Below, in pieces: positions 13,401 through 28,400 of a stretch of 64,000 nucleotides of DNA. Each line of letters starts with the position of its first letter. Position 1 is the first letter of the stretch. The notes beneath the pieces were generated by a model. That model saw nothing but the letters and a program-made list of their open reading frames with translations. It made no database searches and was not told where the DNA came from. A program made the position numbers and the translations under genes. Source of the DNA: Nectonema munidae (taxonomy: Eukaryota; Nematomorpha; Nectonematoida; Nectonematidae); contig JAUIRK010000099.1 of assembly GCA_030549495.1 (NCBI GenBank), positions 434,001-498,000 on the forward strand, written 5' to 3'.

Positions 13401-16400
13401 ATACGCTAGATGATGTACAAAGTTTAGATGATTTGAATTATTGGAGCTAAAATATTCAAAATATTTAGGCAATTTGTTATCTAAAAATAGAAACATAAAT
13501 TTATTATTAAAAACATTATCATTTTATTCGCTATCGTTACATTTTTGTATTTACGCGTTATTATTTATAAAACGAAAAATTGTTTTTTACAGAAATTAAT
13601 TCAAAAAACGAAAAAATTCTTTCAAAATAAACTGATTAAATGACTCAATAATCTGATGTTTATGTCATTAATTAATTCAAATTCTAAATTAATAATAATA
13701 TCAAGAATAAAGAAAGTTGAAAAACTGAAAATGAATATAAAGATATAGATGTATATTTCATACCATTGTACATAGACATGCTACGGTCTAATATTCCAAA
13801 TAGAAAATAATCTTTCGCCACTTTTAGAAGTTGGTTGTCCGCGTCTAGTAAGGATTAGGCATGATCTCTCGACCCAGCCCTCACTCCTTACTTTTCATGA
13901 CCATTTTTGTTTATACCAACATGAAATGTGTTGATGAGACATGCGTCTACTTCGTTTGAAAGTCGGATTCGTAAAAAATGATCATCAGAACTGAGCATTG
14001 CGATTTATTGGCGATGGCTCATTTCAAACAGCTGGTAGACGTTGCTTCACATTTCATCCCAGCAACTTTCACATTCTTAAAGTTAGATTTCTACACTCAA
14101 TGTGAAACCGAGCAGGCTTCAATAGCTAAACGCGCGCTTTTAGAGGGTCCAAGGTTAGTATTGATCATCAAATTTAAGAGAGCTCACAATTTCGTATTAG
14201 AACATATTATAGCCTGTATGCACCATCATAAGTAAAGCATAACCACCAGCAATATATGCAGAAACTGTGCTTCACTCAGATTGTTTCGAAAGCGCAATCG
14301 CCCTCATAAGTACAAAATGATGATCATGAAAGCTAAGCGTTGACAGCAACGTGACCGAGTCTCGCGCTCCATACAGGGATTAAAATTTCAACCAGGAAAC
14401 CTCAAAATTTGCAAAGTGGCATTTAAACACACTAAGTAAACTGTTGAGTATTCGTTTGGGAAAATGGGTCTTTTACAAAGTAATCACTGGATTGGTGATG
14501 ATGAATTTGTTTAAAAATAGTTAATTTAATGTAAATAGTTTTTCAATTAAAATATAATGACTACAATTACGTGTGATAGACCTGCTAATCTAGAATTCAA
14601 AATTGTTTATTAATGTGTAAAGAAGAGTTGCAAATAAGCCAAAGAATTTAATTAAATGCCTTTATATACTTTCTGAAAATTTTGTCTCCAGAAAAGAAAT
14701 GGATGTGAGCTTAGATGGAAGATCTGATTGGCTGAAGCTTAAAAATGTCAGTTTGCATGTGACAAGCCGTCAATTTTACGAACCAATGGTGGAACACTCG
14801 TTAGGAAAGAACACTTTAAAGGGCATTTACCCATTTGCTCATATGGAAGCTTCATATGGAGCCACGGAAGCAAAGGTAAAATTTTACCGTCTTTTGAAAT
14901 TCACTCTAAAGTCTAAAGAGATAGGAGTACGGTTTAGTGAGCCTCTTTATTGCAAACAACAAAACCATAAGAAAGAGTTACACACAAGTAGTATATATGG
15001 GTGTGTGGGTGATGATCGCTGAAAAAATAGATGCCAGAGACACTGCGTATGTGACTTATGTAAAGTGTGTGCGTCCCTAGGGGAGGGGCTGTTACTACCC
15101 AGGAGCTATGTTGGTAGAAATGCAATGACATCTTCACCTTAATGAGTGCATAGCCATAGGATCAGACTTCGTGTTGAGATCCGAGATTCTAAAGCCCCAT
15201 CCATTTCGAGATCTCTAAAGCTACACGGGAGTCCGAGAAGATTCCGCTCTTGTTAAACAGCAGACCAACGAGTAGCTCCCCCAGTAACTCATTCTAGTTT
15301 TATGGTGTAGTTGAAAGGCAATCTTTGAGTTGTTGCATCTGTAAAGACCACCTCTTCACCTTCCACATCGATTGAATATTGGAGTTGAGGATTGGGGTTA
15401 CCTTGTATATTTTATTTTCCACATCCAAGTACTTCCCGGAACTTAGTTTATTTTAAAGCTCTGAATACTTTTTGAAGAGTAGCGCGATAGTACCTAAGTG
15501 TTGTGTATGAATCCTTTGATCTTTTGCACCATTCGTGAACTTTCAGAATTAGTAAGCACCACTTCTCGAATCATTAACAAAGCCGCTCTTAGTTTACACT
15601 TTGTTTCTTCTTTCAGGAAGATGTGCCAACCCATTTAATTTTCATCATCCCCTAAAAATTCTATATTTATTCTGAGGCGTAGAAGTGGACTCGTCCTTGT
15701 TCACTATAATGCTATGTCCTAAAAAAAGCCGCCACTTTTAACTCTATCGAACAGATTGAATGTGATTGGAAATTCTTTATGATAAAATATATCTATGACA
15801 TGACTATCATCACTGTGGGTTGAATCATCTGATTAATCCGATTCCTTAGTCCCTTCATCTGGCGTCTCGTCTGATCACAGCTCGTCGAAAGGAAGACCTT
15901 CATCCAAAGAGTGATTCGGGGTAGAAGAAATTTGCGGTTTTGACTCTGATAGAAAATCGTGAATTGTATCTGGAATGAGGGAGGATTCGTAGCAAATCCT
16001 TGATATTATTTATCCTGACTACTGAATCGCTGGACATATCGACGAGGCAGTTTCCCTTGAGCTCTGTAAGAAATTGGATAAATAAAATAATCGTGGATAC
16101 AGAGAAAAAAAAGATTTCATCTTAAACGAACCTTAAAGTTCGAAAAAAAATTGTTAAAGTTAGAGAGAAAAAAATATTCTTTGGTCACTTTTCAAAAAAA
16201 TACGGTATGAGAAATTATAAAAATATAACAAACACGGAAAACATATTTTCTTTGAAGCCCCTATTTTTTCATAACAAAAATGAAGTTAATTAAAAATAAT
16301 AGATTTTGCTTCTGAGATTTATTTTTTGAAAAAGACATTTATAAATTCTTCAACTGAACTTATAAGAATAGAAAATTCGAAATCATTTTACCTTCTAGAA

Positions 16401-19400
16401 ATGAAATTATGAAAAATTTTGAGAGAAACTTTTTAAAGGTACATTAAGAAAAATACAATTAACAAAAATATGAATGATTTAAGATAGAAAATTGTTCATT
16501 GTGAAATATCACCCTTCATTTTCTAGACTCTAGAGGGGCAAAGAAGATGCACACGCATCTCAAACTTTTGGTCGATTTTGAAAGTTACAGCTTCCTTCAA
16601 GACTGCAATTTACTCTTTATCAACACATACCTTATTTGGACCAAGTATTCACTACAAAAACAGGGATCTATTTTTCCAGCAGCAAGCCTTCTTTGCCCAT
16701 ATTTTCACACAAGATGGTCAATTGTGCCTTCTGCCTGAAAACATTACCTTTATACTTGTCTGTGAAAGATTTAAGTTGTTTCTGACATCCACCATTTTTC
16801 ATTGACTAAAAACTGAAATAAGTCAAGAATAATTATAGTTTGAGTGGGGATATTCTATTTTTTACCTGAATGGGACCTACTGCGTTTAGTGCATAAACGA
16901 ATTTAAATTTACGGTGACAATGTCCAATTCTTTTTCAGGTAAGCCTCAGGATAGATCAACACGAAATTGGCGAAATATTTGGTGTAATTGAAGCGTCAAC
17001 TTCGAGATCTTTTTACATTGATATGCGTTGTCAAGGAAATTGGAGTCGAAATATGGGTAAAATTAATTTTTTATTAAAATATTTCAGAAATATGTTATCA
17101 AACTGAAGATCAGATTTACAAATATATTTTTCAAAACTTCAGAACCAAGAAATTTATTTAGGTAATGGTCTATTTGAACTAACAACTATATAAATTCAGG
17201 TCTAATTAACTGATAAGTATTATTGATTAAATTTTTTTTTCGATTAATTCATTTTTTCACAAATCTTAGGAAATAATTTGTAAAATTACTGCTAATTTAT
17301 GCACAACTTTATAAATTATTTAAATTTTTTGTAAATTATTTGTTTATCTATTTATTAGTTTTAATTAAGTAATTAGTTATTCTTTTTTTTAATTTTTTTT
17401 ACAAATGTTAGAGAAAATTGTAAATGCGGTTTTGTTTATTTTTTTGTAAAAAAGTAACTTTAGTAATTATATTAGAATTAGTCCGAAAAGTATCAGATTT
17501 TGTTGATTAAACTTTAAAATTTTGTATCCATTTCGAAGATTCAGGTCATTTTTTTTTAAATTCAAGTGAAATGTTTTCAACTTCAAAATTTTTTTTTTTT
17601 TTAAATTATTTAATAAATTTTTTTTATTAAAATTATAAAAGAATTTTATTTTAATGTAATTTTCAAACTAATTGTAAAAATCTAATTTTCATTTTTTAAA
17701 TTGTCTATACCTTTAATTTGAAAGTAAAATATTTTTTAAAGGTTATTTATATTTTATTCTAGACTTTAAATATTTCTATTTGAAGTGAAATGCTATAGAA
17801 TATAGATGATGTACTAGGATGAGTGCGGATAGTATAGCAATTCGAATAAAGTTATCATACAAAGCAAGTCAATCCAGGACCATTTTTCACTTTTTGGATC
17901 TCATCAGTTTGGTGAAGGTTGTTATTCATATTTCCCTGAATCGAACAGAGTCTAGAATTCAGAGTGGAGCACTATGGCAATTTTCTAGATGCCTAATGAA
18001 AAATTAGTCTACTCATACTCATTATTTGATTCCTGCGTCTTTTTATACTTATTAAATCAAAGAGTAAAAGGCATCTCGGATCAAATGGGGGATTTAAACT
18101 ACGCTCCTTCTAGACATTTAATCCGCAATCAAGTTTCTGCTTAAAACCTTCTGTATATACAACAAGTAACGGATATCCTAACTTAATTTTTGTCTACAGT
18201 GGTATATTACTATTTTTTGTAGTGAATATGGAAAACAAAACCCACTCAAAAAAGGGGGTAGTAATATGTAAAAGTAGAAAGTTTAATTTTTAACAAATGC
18301 ATAGTTATTACCATTGCTGCAACGTAAGAACGTCTACGTAGTGATATTACAATTTCGAGAATAAGGTGTTGCTTATTCAATGTTTATAGAGTTGATATCA
18401 CAACCAAACGTGGGAAATAAATCACTAATAAATTAATCAAATTATCATTTTTCATTTGTGAACTTTTATTAGAGCCCAATTGTGAGAAGAAGAGAGGTAA
18501 TTAATTTTATTTATTAGTCACACTTATTACCGTTTGAATGGAGCGGAAGTGACACGGTTCTCTAATTTACCATTTAAGATTTGCTCTTCTTTCATTTGTG
18601 AGATCAACACATTCACTCATTCGGCATTTGCTTGCCAAGATATTAACTTGCTATTAACTTCCATATAATAGGAAAAAGAATAATTCTATTTTTGTTAGCT
18701 TCCACTGATGATCTCATTCTTTACGAGTTTAATGGAAAGAGCAAAGCTTCTAAAGTTGCGCAGGTTTTTTTAATTATGCTATTTCATGAAAACGTCACGT
18801 AAAAAGCACACAGCTTTCAAACTTTACTGAAAGCATTCAAGGAAACTAAGATAAGTTTCATATGGTTAGAAGATTTGCAAAATGTTTCTATAGGCTACTA
18901 GTCCTTTCTAAGATCAATCTCTTCATCATTTTTCAAATATTCATTTTATGAAAAATAAAAAAGGAAACAGAACCTCAATTGCTAGCACAATTTTCAAATT
19001 TACTACTTATTTCACATAAATCTATACTAATCAATGGAAAAAATTGAAAAGTATATACTACTCACTCAAATTCGTTTTTGATGAAAACCTTTCTCTATAA
19101 ATTGCAAGATTGCTGTGTTATTAGTAATGCTAACTATTTGAAACTACTTTCATATCAAAAGATTGCCTATTATTAGACATATAATAAGTTAAGCAAAGTT
19201 TATTGCTTATGCATCCAAACAGGAATCCCACCATACTCATAGCAGCTAAAAAATTTCAGAAAGATGCCATTTTATTTTTAGAACGAAGCAATATGCTCCC
19301 ATATTCTTCAACCCGCAGATAATATATCCAAAAGCTTGCATCATTAGAGAACTACAAACAAAAATATACATTATATTATATTTAATTTCAGAAGTTGACA

Positions 19401-22400
19401 ATTCGACAAATTTTAATTAATTAACAAATCCAATTATATTTAATTATATAATAGAACATAAATCAGAAAATGATAAATAATGCAAAAAAAGCAGATGAAA
19501 TAATTATTTTGAAATGTAGAGAACAAAATTTCGTTATTTCTAATCGTAAGAATTTTAGCCTATTATCAAGTTTCAGGAAATCAATAGAAAGACCTCCTTA
19601 GTATGCAATTAATCTTCTGGATCCTTAGTTTTAACTATAGTTTAACTAAGTTAAACTATTTAGTTTTAACTATAGTTATAACTATAGTTTAAATATTATG
19701 ATTATGATCTCAATAAATTATGTATTAACTAGATTGATTTATATATGATATTTTATGTGCGTTTTTGGCTTTGAACCTCGTCCCAAAATTTTGAGAATAA
19801 ATTTCTTTTTAGTTACAAGTCGTATTTTTCTCCTCAAAACCAACAATATCTTAGAAAATTGATTTATCATATTGTAACTAGCTAATCAATATTGTATTAG
19901 AATAACTTTATCATAAATTTTGCATTTTAGATTTTCTCGTTTTAATGTACTTTTAAATATTTTTAATCAATGTAATTGATTTTAATAGCTTATAAAAACG
20001 AATTATTTTTTGATTTGTTACGTTTAGATTTACCTGAATTCATCTCTATGACAAATAGAAGATCATAATTTTTAAATATCAAGTGAACTGTAAGGTTTTT
20101 TGTACACTTTATCGAATTCACATACTTTCATAAAACATATGTAATTATTAATTTCACATATTAAAAAATTAATATACTTAACCAATTGACAAGAAAAAAT
20201 ATTTTAATGAACTTAATAACAATTGTTAAATGTTAGAAATAAATCAAGATAAAAAAATTATGGGTGCTAGAAGTTTCGTAGCAAAGCCAAAAGCGCGCTT
20301 GAGTATACAAACCAAGGTTAGGACAATTAAGAATTTCCAAAAAAACAGTGAAAACTTTTTTCAAAGTTCATATGGTCTTTTTACATAGAATGGATTGACA
20401 TAAGGGACATATAATATTAAATCTCAAAATGATATTTTTGGAGCACATTTTGTGAAATAGTTATGTTCTACAAACAAAGCATTTCAATCTTGGGCATTAC
20501 GTGGTGTCATTTATCATAAACTCAGAAATGCCATTTATAAGTAAATTGTATAAAATGAGATTGTATTGAGTTCAAGTTAAATATTTCAAAAATTGATTAT
20601 TCCTTTTTGGATTCCGAAAATACAAGTGATAGATAATTTAACTAAATCATGAAATGAGAGGTTCATTAAATTTTGGAGATAATTAAAAACACAGAAATTC
20701 TAAAATAATTCCTTTTGTGAAAGGGAATCAATATTTAAACCTTTTTTCAAAAAGTTTTGAAGCAAAATGAAATGATGAAATTGAAATCAGCATTTTTCAA
20801 GTGTCTTTGTTATAGAGAAGAGATTAACAACTGTGAGGAATCTTGGAAAGCATTAACTTACACAAAATTCTTTAACTATACTTGAATAATAATTACTTAT
20901 AGAGTATAAATTGGTTTTTTTTACTAAATTTCAAATTAAGTAAAAATTGTAGGTTTTACTTTTGAAATGTAATATAGCTCAAACTAGTTACTTTCACACT
21001 TTTTGATAAATTGTTATTTTTGTTCTCAATAAAAAAGGAGTCAATTTGGTTGAGTCCTTTCACCCCAGCATCAAATACCAGCTTTTCTATACAAAAGAGC
21101 CTAAATGGGAAAAAGGTTAGGAAAGTGGTTTACTTTAATCTGCTTCCCATTTCTCTTTTGATGTGTGTCAATCAAAGCGTTGATAGAAACTGCGAAGAAC
21201 TGAATATGCGAGAAACTTCTCCTGGATCTATCATGAAAGATTTTTCAAGTAGTTAAACTTTCAGATAAAAAAGTTGTGATATATGAAACTGTACATTTAT
21301 TTTTAAGGTTTATTTTAGTGAAAATTTTGTGAAATTCCATAAATACAAAATTTGAGTTGAAAGGGAAATGTGGATAAATTCTAGAGGTTGACATTTTAAC
21401 TCTAAATCAAAATTGAGAAATAAAATCGAGAGGACACTTTATTATATATACATTAAGCTACCTTGAAGAAGACAATTCTGCCCTTAGTTTGTGTTCATCG
21501 CAAATAAAGTATTCTCTCAATTTTTATTTTTCAAAGTTCATTAAAAATTCATTCAATGGAAACCGTAGTCAGCAATCTTTTTAAAAAATAGGGAATAAAT
21601 GTAAGATTGATAGAGTTTGCTTTATTGCAAACTTGAGATGTGTGTGCATTACTCTTTTTTATATGGACCGGAAATTTATTACATTAAGTATTTTAGGATG
21701 AAAATAGCGGAATATTTTTATTACGTAACATTTTTCGAGTTCATCAAGAGCTCTTTTTCAAGTAAATAAAGAACGGTGAATCTCTTAGCAAACACCGCAT
21801 TCCCACGTTTATATCTTTATTTATACTTGACAAAGAGCTCTGGTTTTAACTCGAAAAAATATTTCTGCTTCCTTCAACCTAATATTTTGATTCACATTTT
21901 TATAAAGTCAATGGAGTAACCTGATTTTGCATTTTTAAGTATTTTTTTTAAAAGTGTGGGATTCCAAATTTTAAGAGATTTAAAGCAAACATTTGGGTTA
22001 AGTTTAGGCATATTATAACGCTTTTTAAAGAAATTTTTTCCCAATTTTTATGTCCATTTTGAAAGTTTGTTGTTTTTAGAAGATAAATAAATATTTATGG
22101 ATTTTGTATTGATCCAACTTTTAATTATCTTCTTTCTATGCTTTTTAAAAGAAATTAAAAAATGAGGATGAATTATACCAAACCTTATAAATACTAAAAA
22201 AGTAATTGCTAAATATCCCATACAGTAAATATTCCTATGTTTAAATTAAAAAATGAATTATTATTATTATTAATAATTTCATAAATCTAAAAGAATATAG
22301 AAAAGAAATTTGATGTCTCAGAATTTTAAGGGCCTTTTGAGAATCTCAAATTCCTATCGATCCGTCAAACATAACATCAACTAAATTAATTATTATCATT

Positions 22401-25400
22401 AAATATGCCAAATTCAATACCCAATCCTGTAGAATTATATATGAATGAAAAATGTGGAAAACGAATTCTATATTTCGTATAATGTATACTCCTTTCGACC
22501 CTAATACCTTTATTGACCCCATAAAAATTATCCTACATCCCGAGGGGTCTGTACATGGACCTCAAATTTAGTCAATTTGTATCAGTAAAAAATGGATATT
22601 TGTTTTCCGCGGTTATTTATGATTCATTTACTTACAAGAATTGTAAATAATGAATTTTTAATTGAACTTAATTCAAAAATTTTCCCACTTGAAAAAAATA
22701 AGACATTTTAGATCAAATGAAAAATAAGATACTTACATGATTTAACATTAATCATAAAGCAAAAATAGCATGAGATATGGATGTTCATGGTAGCACAATA
22801 ATCTACTTAAGTTATGCTTGAAAATCTCATAAAACTATTGATTTACTCGAAATTAAGTAAATTTATAGCAAAGATTTCATTTTAACTTACTGCATATCGA
22901 AGTATGATTGATTATTATTATTATATATAAAAGTATCATTTTAACTAAAGTTTGAAGATTAAAAATTTTAGTTCGTCTCAAGGTGAAGGTTAAGAGGATT
23001 GTCGTGGATGGAGAGGTGCTACTTCAGTTCTTGAGCGCCCAAAAAATATTATCAACTTTCCTTATCCAAGCACCGGAAGACGTGACAGACATCAAAAGTG
23101 TTCGAGTTAGTGGCCAAAAGGACTCTTTTATGGCATTCGTCTCTCGATTCAAAGCCGGAAAGATCGTGAAGCACGTTGCTAAAGTCGTTGCCGTATCATT
23201 TACCTATCTTTTGCTCTTTGAGCAGCAAACTCTAGATTTTCCCAATTAATCATTGTAAAAAGGGAGACTAGCCCGGACAAAAATTTGCCAAACACACAAA
23301 AGTATTCAACAAACTACACTAAAAGTTAAGAGCCAAGAATAAGAGGTCTCGAGACTAGGGAATCCACCCCAAGGACCCCGACATCGTTACCCCGGGCTAA
23401 AATGAAAAATATCTTACCCCGTACCCCGCGGTAAAATTTCTTTGTAACCCGAGGAAAAAATATTAATTTCAAACAAAAAACTTTTTTTTAATTTTTTTAT
23501 TTAAAACTAAAAATATTTTAAAAAAAAACAAAAAGATCTTTTCGAAAAATTAAACTTAAATCTGATAAATAAATTTTTTACTGTCATAAACATAAATGAT
23601 TTTTTATTAAGTCAAAATTATATTTATTTTTTATATTAAAATTTTTATGCTGATTATTATACATATAGTTATAATTTTGTAATATGATTTTATTTTTTTT
23701 AATTTTAGTAAACTTCTTCTTCCTTTTCTTCGAAAATTTAAAATTCTAATTGAATAATTGTATTTAAAACAAGGAATATTTTAGATCTAAAACAAGTAAA
23801 AAAAAGTATCTAATTTGTGTTATATTTAATTTTCTCAAATTTATCGTAGTAATCATTTTCATTTTTTTAGTATAACTTTTGATCATTAATCAATGGATTC
23901 GCATAATTTCAGAGATGTTAGTACCGAAAGAAAATCTTTTGTTTGGGCTCATTATTTGTTCAGGGAAATAGACGAAAGAACCAAATGTAAACATTGATCA
24001 GAAAAAAATAAGGCTCTCTATCAAATCCTAAAGGATTACTCGATCATTTGAAACACAAACATAAAATACAAGTAAAAAGATCCAATCTAAAAATTTGATA
24101 AAGTTGGAAGAACTAAAAGGCCCTCATTTATGGACACTTATATTTTGAAGGCAAAAAAAAAATCAATAAATTCCATAAATTCAAAACTAGTAGCTAAAGA
24201 TGGTTTAACATTTTTTCGCTTTCTAAAGTGAAACCTTAAGAAAAGCTTTTGAATCAAATGGATGCTACTTCATACCTAAAAGTATGTCACAAATAAAAGA
24301 TATTTTTAGATTTTTATGAAGACATCAAGAAGCAAATGAAGAGCACTTTTCAAAAATAGAAAGTCGATAAAAACGTTTCTCACTTAGGCTAGACCAGGGA
24401 TGTCCAACTGATACAACTAGTGGGCCATTTTCAATTTTTTTTCGACATGTTTTGGCCGCATCTGATTTCTGAAAAAAATTCAGACAAAAATTTAAGAATA
24501 ATTTGATCTATTTGAGCCTCATAAATTGAAAACATCGTCAATATATGGTTGATTTTTAATATTCAAAAAGAGATAGTAATTCATCAAAAAAAAGATCAAA
24601 TTCAAAGATGATTTTAAAAAATTATAATAATAATAATATATTGATCAAACTTTAAAATTTTTATAATGACATTGTTGATAAAAATTGATATTTATATAAT
24701 TTAAGAAATAAACTTATTTTTCTTCGCGGGCCGCATGCATCCCGCGGGCCGCGTGTTGGACACCTCTGGGCTAGACGAAGCAACACGTTGTGGTAGCTTG
24801 AATGTTAATGTTCATTCTGAGAAATCTTTTTGCTGTTTAGGTGTTTTCCGGATTGATTGCGGCACAAATGCCCAGGCGATGCTCTTTAAAATCGGAAAAA
24901 TCCTACAAGATTTTTCTCTTGATTTGAAAAATGATTTTGTTTCACTCATTTCTGATGCCTGCTCCCTAAATTGGGAAATTATCTGAAATTGAACGCATCA
25001 CTTGTTATGCTCATGCTTTGCATCTCTTGATGTCTGCGCTATTTCATATTCTAAAGAAAAGACAAGTATACCATCTAGTTTTGATAGAAATAATGGCGAT
25101 AGCTCAGATTCCGAATGTCATTTTGATGATTTCTCAAGTAAAGAAGGGCAAAACGCTGTTAACCAAGTTTAAAATTATTTCCCAGGTCACCAACTAAAAA
25201 TGATAGATTAATGGAGATTGTTGCCAAAAACACGGTAAGGAAAAGAAGCTTATTATAGATGTTAAAACAAGATGGAATTCTCTTTTTGATATGCTGGAAA
25301 GATTTTTATATATTCAGAAAGAAATTAAAATTATACATTTAGAAAATGACGAAACAATGTTGGAATTTTTATCATAGAGAATCTAATATCCACTTTAGAT

Positions 25401-28400
25401 CCGATCAAAACTGTATCGCAATACTTACGTAAAGATTCTACTAGCATAATCGATTTAAAAAAAGTATTAATTTTGTTTCTGAGAAATTGAATAAAGTTGA
25501 CAATTTTTTTAGCTCTAAAGTTAAGGAAGCAGTGAACTTTCGTTTGAAGAAAAACAGAAACGAACATTTTTTACAATTAGCTAGTTAACTTTTTTGAATG
25601 AAAAATTTGATGAATATGGTGAAGTTATAAATGAAAAAGATATATTGAAGACTGCTGTAAAAACTTTTGAAAGACTTTATCGGAAGGAAATTGTGAGAAA
25701 ATATAGAAAGAATGATATTTCACTAAAAGAAGAATTGGATGAAATTATGAAGGAATATAATGAAGAAAAAAAATTTGTACCAACAGATGAAACAAGATTT
25801 AGTTCAATCAGGAAAGAATTCATCCTTTTCAAAGATTTTAAAAAAAGATCAGAGAAATTGGAGCTGATTTACAATGCTCTCAAAACAATAAAACCAACCT
25901 CTTCTACACCAGAAAGAGTTTTTTCTTCGATGGGCTACATCAAATCAAAAATAAGAAATAGATTAAATGATGAAGCGCTTTCTGCTTTACTATTTCTAAA
26001 ATATTATTACAAAAAGGTTTTGCTAAGATTTAAATAAATTATTCATCTCTAACTCAAAAGACCGGAAGAATGAGATTATATCCAATAAAAAGCAGATTTG
26101 TATTCAAAACAAAACAAAAACGGAGACGAAAATTAATTTGTCAATGACAAATAAATGGCACGTAGTTCTTTGGTGTGTTTTACCTCGAGGATAGCCCGGG
26201 GTGATTATATAATTTTCCGAGGTCCCCCTTTCCCGGGTAATGAAAAATACTGACTAGGTAGACTCTCTACTTGAGACATAAAACCCTCTGGCTTAATACG
26301 TCCCTGACCTCGCCCAATGTCCGTGCTTCTACCAAATGTACGACTCTTCTTATAAGATTTTGTTTTTCCAGTAAGAAATCATTAGAACAAACGCTAAAAT
26401 TTATACTACTGCTGATGTTTAAATGTGGTGGAAAGTTTAGATTTTTACGCTTGAAGAAACATTCTGTTTAAAATTTATTTTCACTTCTCGCAGTGAACTC
26501 TAAACGAAATTAATTTGAGTCATAAAATTAATGTAGAACAAAAAATCCGAGTCTTTGATTTTGGAAACATCTTTCTATCTGTCTCCGTTGCTTGCTACAG
26601 TCAGGGTTGCCAGATTTTTACATAATCAAACCGTGTTAAGAATGAAATTTTGTATTTCTAGCAAAAATAATTAATATAAAAAACACTCTGAAAGTAAACG
26701 ATCTGTTTATATACACGAAGGATATAAAAAATCAAATTTCGAGCTAAATTTTTTAAGACGTCAAAATCCGAACCTCTGGCAACGCTAGCTACAATGCCTA
26801 TATAAATTGTTTCACCTTCCTCTTCCGAGTGCCTTTATGGAAAAACTTTTGTATTGCAGCAATTGTACTTGTAAAGAGAAGATCTATATCACAAGTAGAG
26901 GTTTTAATCAAACTTCTTTAAAACTTAAAGCAAAACAATAAAGGTTTTTTTAATTTTTCAAAATTTAAAGTTTTAGTCAATTTTAAAAACAATATATTTG
27001 TCAAAATGAACGAGGGTAAAGGGATATAACACACGATTTATAGAAGCTCGCTGAAATGAGCTTGCTTCAAACACCTACTAGATCTAGAAGAAACAAGACG
27101 TGTGCTTTTATATATAATAACAGAACAGATGCATGCTCAATAATTTCGCATAGATGCGGGAGATTAAAATTATTCTACGCTCTTTGTTTTGGTTTAGTTT
27201 AACATACCCTAACCCCTAACCCTAACCCGCCATTTAAATAGTGTTATTTTGATACTGCACTTTGTAGAACCGAACCAAAGATACATATAAATGTAATAAT
27301 ATATATATCGTATCTTTATAAAAACTTTCACAATAATCCCTTCTTCATTACTCTATAAAGTTCTTTAGGTATAGAAAGATGTCCTTTACACAAGATATCA
27401 CATCTTGTGTCATTTTGTTTAACTTTAACTTTAGATTAGCGATCCATTCCGCGGAAACACATGGGAAAGCGTTTTCCTGACGAAGAAAGACGGACAGACG
27501 CAGCGCATTTTCGTTTCCAACCTGTCTTACCAACGCTCTCTCCCTCAAGGTGCGGAAGGGCTTGTCACTCACACTTCCCATCTCGACGTCGTTTATCCCC
27601 AGCTTTCCCAAAAAGCAATCTCCGTTCTTGCGAGACTTCGCATCAACCAGAAGACTCAAGAATTCCTCGCATCCACTTCTGCCAATTTCTTACTTTTCCC
27701 AGGAAGCTTGAGGATTGATCTCAATGTTTCTGTAAATATAAATAATATTTGATAAGAAAAGTGAATTCCTTAGATCAGCCATACCCAAAATAGGATGGAA
27801 AATCTTAATTAATTTTTATCTTAATTAATTTTTCTTTCGATATTCATTTGCTCAAAACAAATCTAATATATAAGTTCAATATAATTATTGACATGTCCAA
27901 TATTTGCGTTAAAAAATAACTAGACAAAATGAAATTCACGTATTTTTACAAAAATATTGATAAAAAAGGAAATATCTGATATAAAATATTTATATAAAAT
28001 TTATATAAAAGTTAGCGGTATTGACATAAAGATTGAAAGCAGAGCTTTACATAGTGCCTCCATTTTCAAATTGTAAATTAAGGCATATACTCACATTTGT
28101 ACAAAGAACATTTGTCCAATAATTCCAATAATTGTAAAAATGGACATTGGTCGAGTTTTGGAAATAATTATTTAGGTAATTTATTATTTAGTAATTAGTT
28201 AAATATGAGAATGGCTAGCAAATTTGCCCATATATTATTTTGTTCAGTGGTATCTTCTGTTCACCCCTGAAAAGATTTCTCTGCTTTATCCAAAATTTAT
28301 TTTAGAAACTTGTTTATTTTACCACCATGTCAAGTAAGTAGTTAACTAAAGAGCTCATTAACTAAGTCTCCAGGCTAGCATATTTTAGGGGCAGTGGTCG

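Noticed and set aside
27204-27229. Telomere-like repeat as evidence of a chromosome end or fusion
   Set aside because: Only about four imperfect units, inside a gene's intron; too little to support that.
27348-27718. Open frames on both strands overlapping LLTP exon 18
   Set aside because: The third plus-strand frame has splice signals, matching phase and LLTP character; the others are shadows.
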